Part shown: one piece after another, positions 63,183 to 64,000 of the stretch
Numbering within the stretch: position 1 is the stretch's first letter
Layout: every line of letters starts with the position of its first letter
From: Planctomyces sp.
GTDB lineage: Bacteria; Planctomycetota; Planctomycetia; Planctomycetales; Planctomycetaceae
Length of the DNA stretch: 64,000 bases
Assembly: GCA_019636235.1 (NCBI GenBank)
Contig: JAHBXW010000002.1
Coordinates: 248,001-312,000 of the forward strand
Direction of reading: 5' to 3'
The notes under the pieces: model-generated
Seen by the model: the letters and a program-made list of their open reading frames with translations, nothing else
Databases searched by the model: none
Told to the model about the DNA's origin: nothing
Translations under genes and position numbers: made by a program

Positions 63183-64000
63183 TCAGGACGCCGATGTGGT
63201 GGTCGTCTGGTCCGGCGCCGGCAGCGTCCGCGACCGGTAGCCGTAGGTCGCGTAGTAGTGCGAGTAGCGGTACGACTGCGCCTGCGAGTCCAGGCCGATC
63301 GTCACGACGCCGATGATCGGCGCCCCGACCAGCGACAGCCGCTGGACCGCGGCCGACACCTTCGTCACCCGGCTGACGTCCCGGCGGACGGAGAACATCA
63401 CGCCGTCCACGTGCTGGGCGAGCATCAGCGAGTCCGTCACCGGCAGGATGGGCGCGGAGTCGACGACGATGAAGTCGTAGTCGGCGCGGACCTCGCGGAT
63501 CAGCGACTCGAACTGGTCCAGCGCCAGCCGCTGCAGCGTCTCGTGGTCCATGTGTCCGGCCCGCAACAGGAACAGCCCCGCCTGCGGCGACGCGATGATG
63601 CAGTCCTCCAGCGTGGCGCGTTCGCACAGGACTTCGCAGACGCCCGCCGTGTTCGGCACGTCGAACACCTCGTGGACCGACGGGCGGCGGATGTCGCAGT
63701 CCATCAGCAGCACGCGGCGGCCGCCGCGGGCCAGACTGGACGCCAGGTGGCAGGCCAGCGTCGTCTTGCCCTCGCCCCCCGTGGCGCTGGCGATCATCAC
63801 CGTCTTCAGGCCATCGGTCTTGGCCAGCCGCAGCAGCATCGTGCGGGCGGAATCGATCGACTCCGTCAACACGCTTTGCCAGTAGGCTGTTTTCGGGTTC
63901 CCGGGGGTCGCCCGGCCGGAGGTGATGAACCGCGGCATCAGCGGGATCGTGCCCACGACCCGCATCTTCAGGTTCTGCTCGACGTCCTCCGCCGAGTTGA
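63183..64000 (-). CDS. BY-kinase / Wzc C-terminal part, cut by the window edge
   Basis: The frame is open to the right edge (residues NSAEDVEQNLK precede the first in-frame Met at 63965), so the visible 271 residues are the C-terminal part of a longer protein, probably Wzz-plus-kinase (Wzc/CapAB). Kinase motifs: Walker A ASATGGEGKTTLA, Walker A' VLLMDCDIRRPSVHEVF, Walker B FIVVDSAPILPV. The C-terminus has a Tyr cluster (SYRYSHYYATYGYRSR), the usual autophosphorylation tail that controls chain length and export. It is the most upstream gene of the locus in the window. Confidence 0.88.
   Translation of the reverse strand, partial: NSAEDVEQNLKMRVVGTIPLMPRFITSGRATPGNPKTAYWQSVLTESIDSARTMLLRLAKTDGLKTVMIASATGGEGKTTLACHLASSLARGGRRVLLMDCDIRRPSVHEVFDVPNTAGVCEVLCERATLEDCIIASPQAGLFLLRAGHMDHETLQRLALDQFESLIREVRADYDFIVVDSAPILPVTDSLMLAQHVDGVMFSVRRDVSRVTKVSAAVQRLSLVGAPIIGVVTIGLDSQAQSYRYSHYYATYGYRSRTLPAPDQTTTTSAS

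Overview
The window (64 kb, GC-rich) looks like a chromosomal segment of a planctomycete-type bacterium. That placement is an inference from the combination of a PEP-CTERM sorted protein, an EpsI-type exosortase-associated protein, a very large TPR protein, a G8/beta-helix secreted protein and a long exopolysaccharide locus; no rRNA or other taxonomic marker is present. No tRNA, rRNA, CRISPR array, insertion sequence or integrase was seen. No gene-free stretch exceeds about 220 bases.

Left block (1-4959, + strand): the 3' end of an unrecognised gene, then a compact operon. It holds a DevC-type ABC permease, its ATPase, a HlyD/DevB-type membrane fusion protein, a class I SAM methyltransferase and an E1-like (ThiF/MoeB) adenylyltransferase whose start overlaps the methyltransferase stop. 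It reads as a tripartite exporter with two tailoring enzymes. It converges on the minus-strand block with a 7-base gap.

Middle-left (4967-14070, - strand): a secreted G8/beta-helix protein; a PEP-CTERM surface protein followed by a strong hairpin terminator; a small secreted protein with a near-consensus sigma-70 promoter; and a 1,812-residue membrane-anchored TPR protein with two EF-hand loops.

Main block (14187 to the right edge, - strand): a continuous surface-polysaccharide locus of about 40 genes, read from right to left. About a dozen junctions are ATGA or TGATG overlaps, implying long translationally coupled transcripts. From right to left it contains: the C-terminal half of a BY-kinase/Wzc protein, an EpsI protein and an XrtA-type polysaccharide deacetylase; a Wzx-like flippase; a nonulosonate cassette (CMP-sugar synthetase, NeuB-type synthase, GT2, a GT-B-like protein and an AAC(3)-fold acyltransferase); two GT4 enzymes, an O-antigen ligase/polymerase, a GT39-like protein and a DPM-like GT2; a methyltransferase, a DUF354 protein, an asparagine-synthase-like protein and an AglD/LPG-synthase-TM protein; a heparinase II/III-like protein, a GT4, a two-domain oxidoreductase and a sulfotransferase; another GT4, a CapK/PaaK-like adenylating enzyme and two paralogous membrane GT2 enzymes; a FemAB protein, a UDP/GDP-sugar dehydrogenase, a NodB deacetylase, a GT2, a YdjC deacetylase and a polytopic protein; a two-GNAT-domain protein, an acyl carrier protein and an acyl-CoA ligase; a membrane-tethered SDR, a DegT aminotransferase and a small initiating sugar-phosphate transferase; and finally a VanZ protein, an unknown beta-repeat protein and a triplicated VanZ protein.

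Taken together the main block could activate sugars, build and decorate (sulfate, acyl, nonulosonate, deacetylation) a lipid-linked repeat unit, flip, polymerise and export it, and tie this to PEP-CTERM/exosortase sorting. The exosortase itself, an outer-membrane exporter (Wza) and the N-terminal half of the kinase are not in the window.
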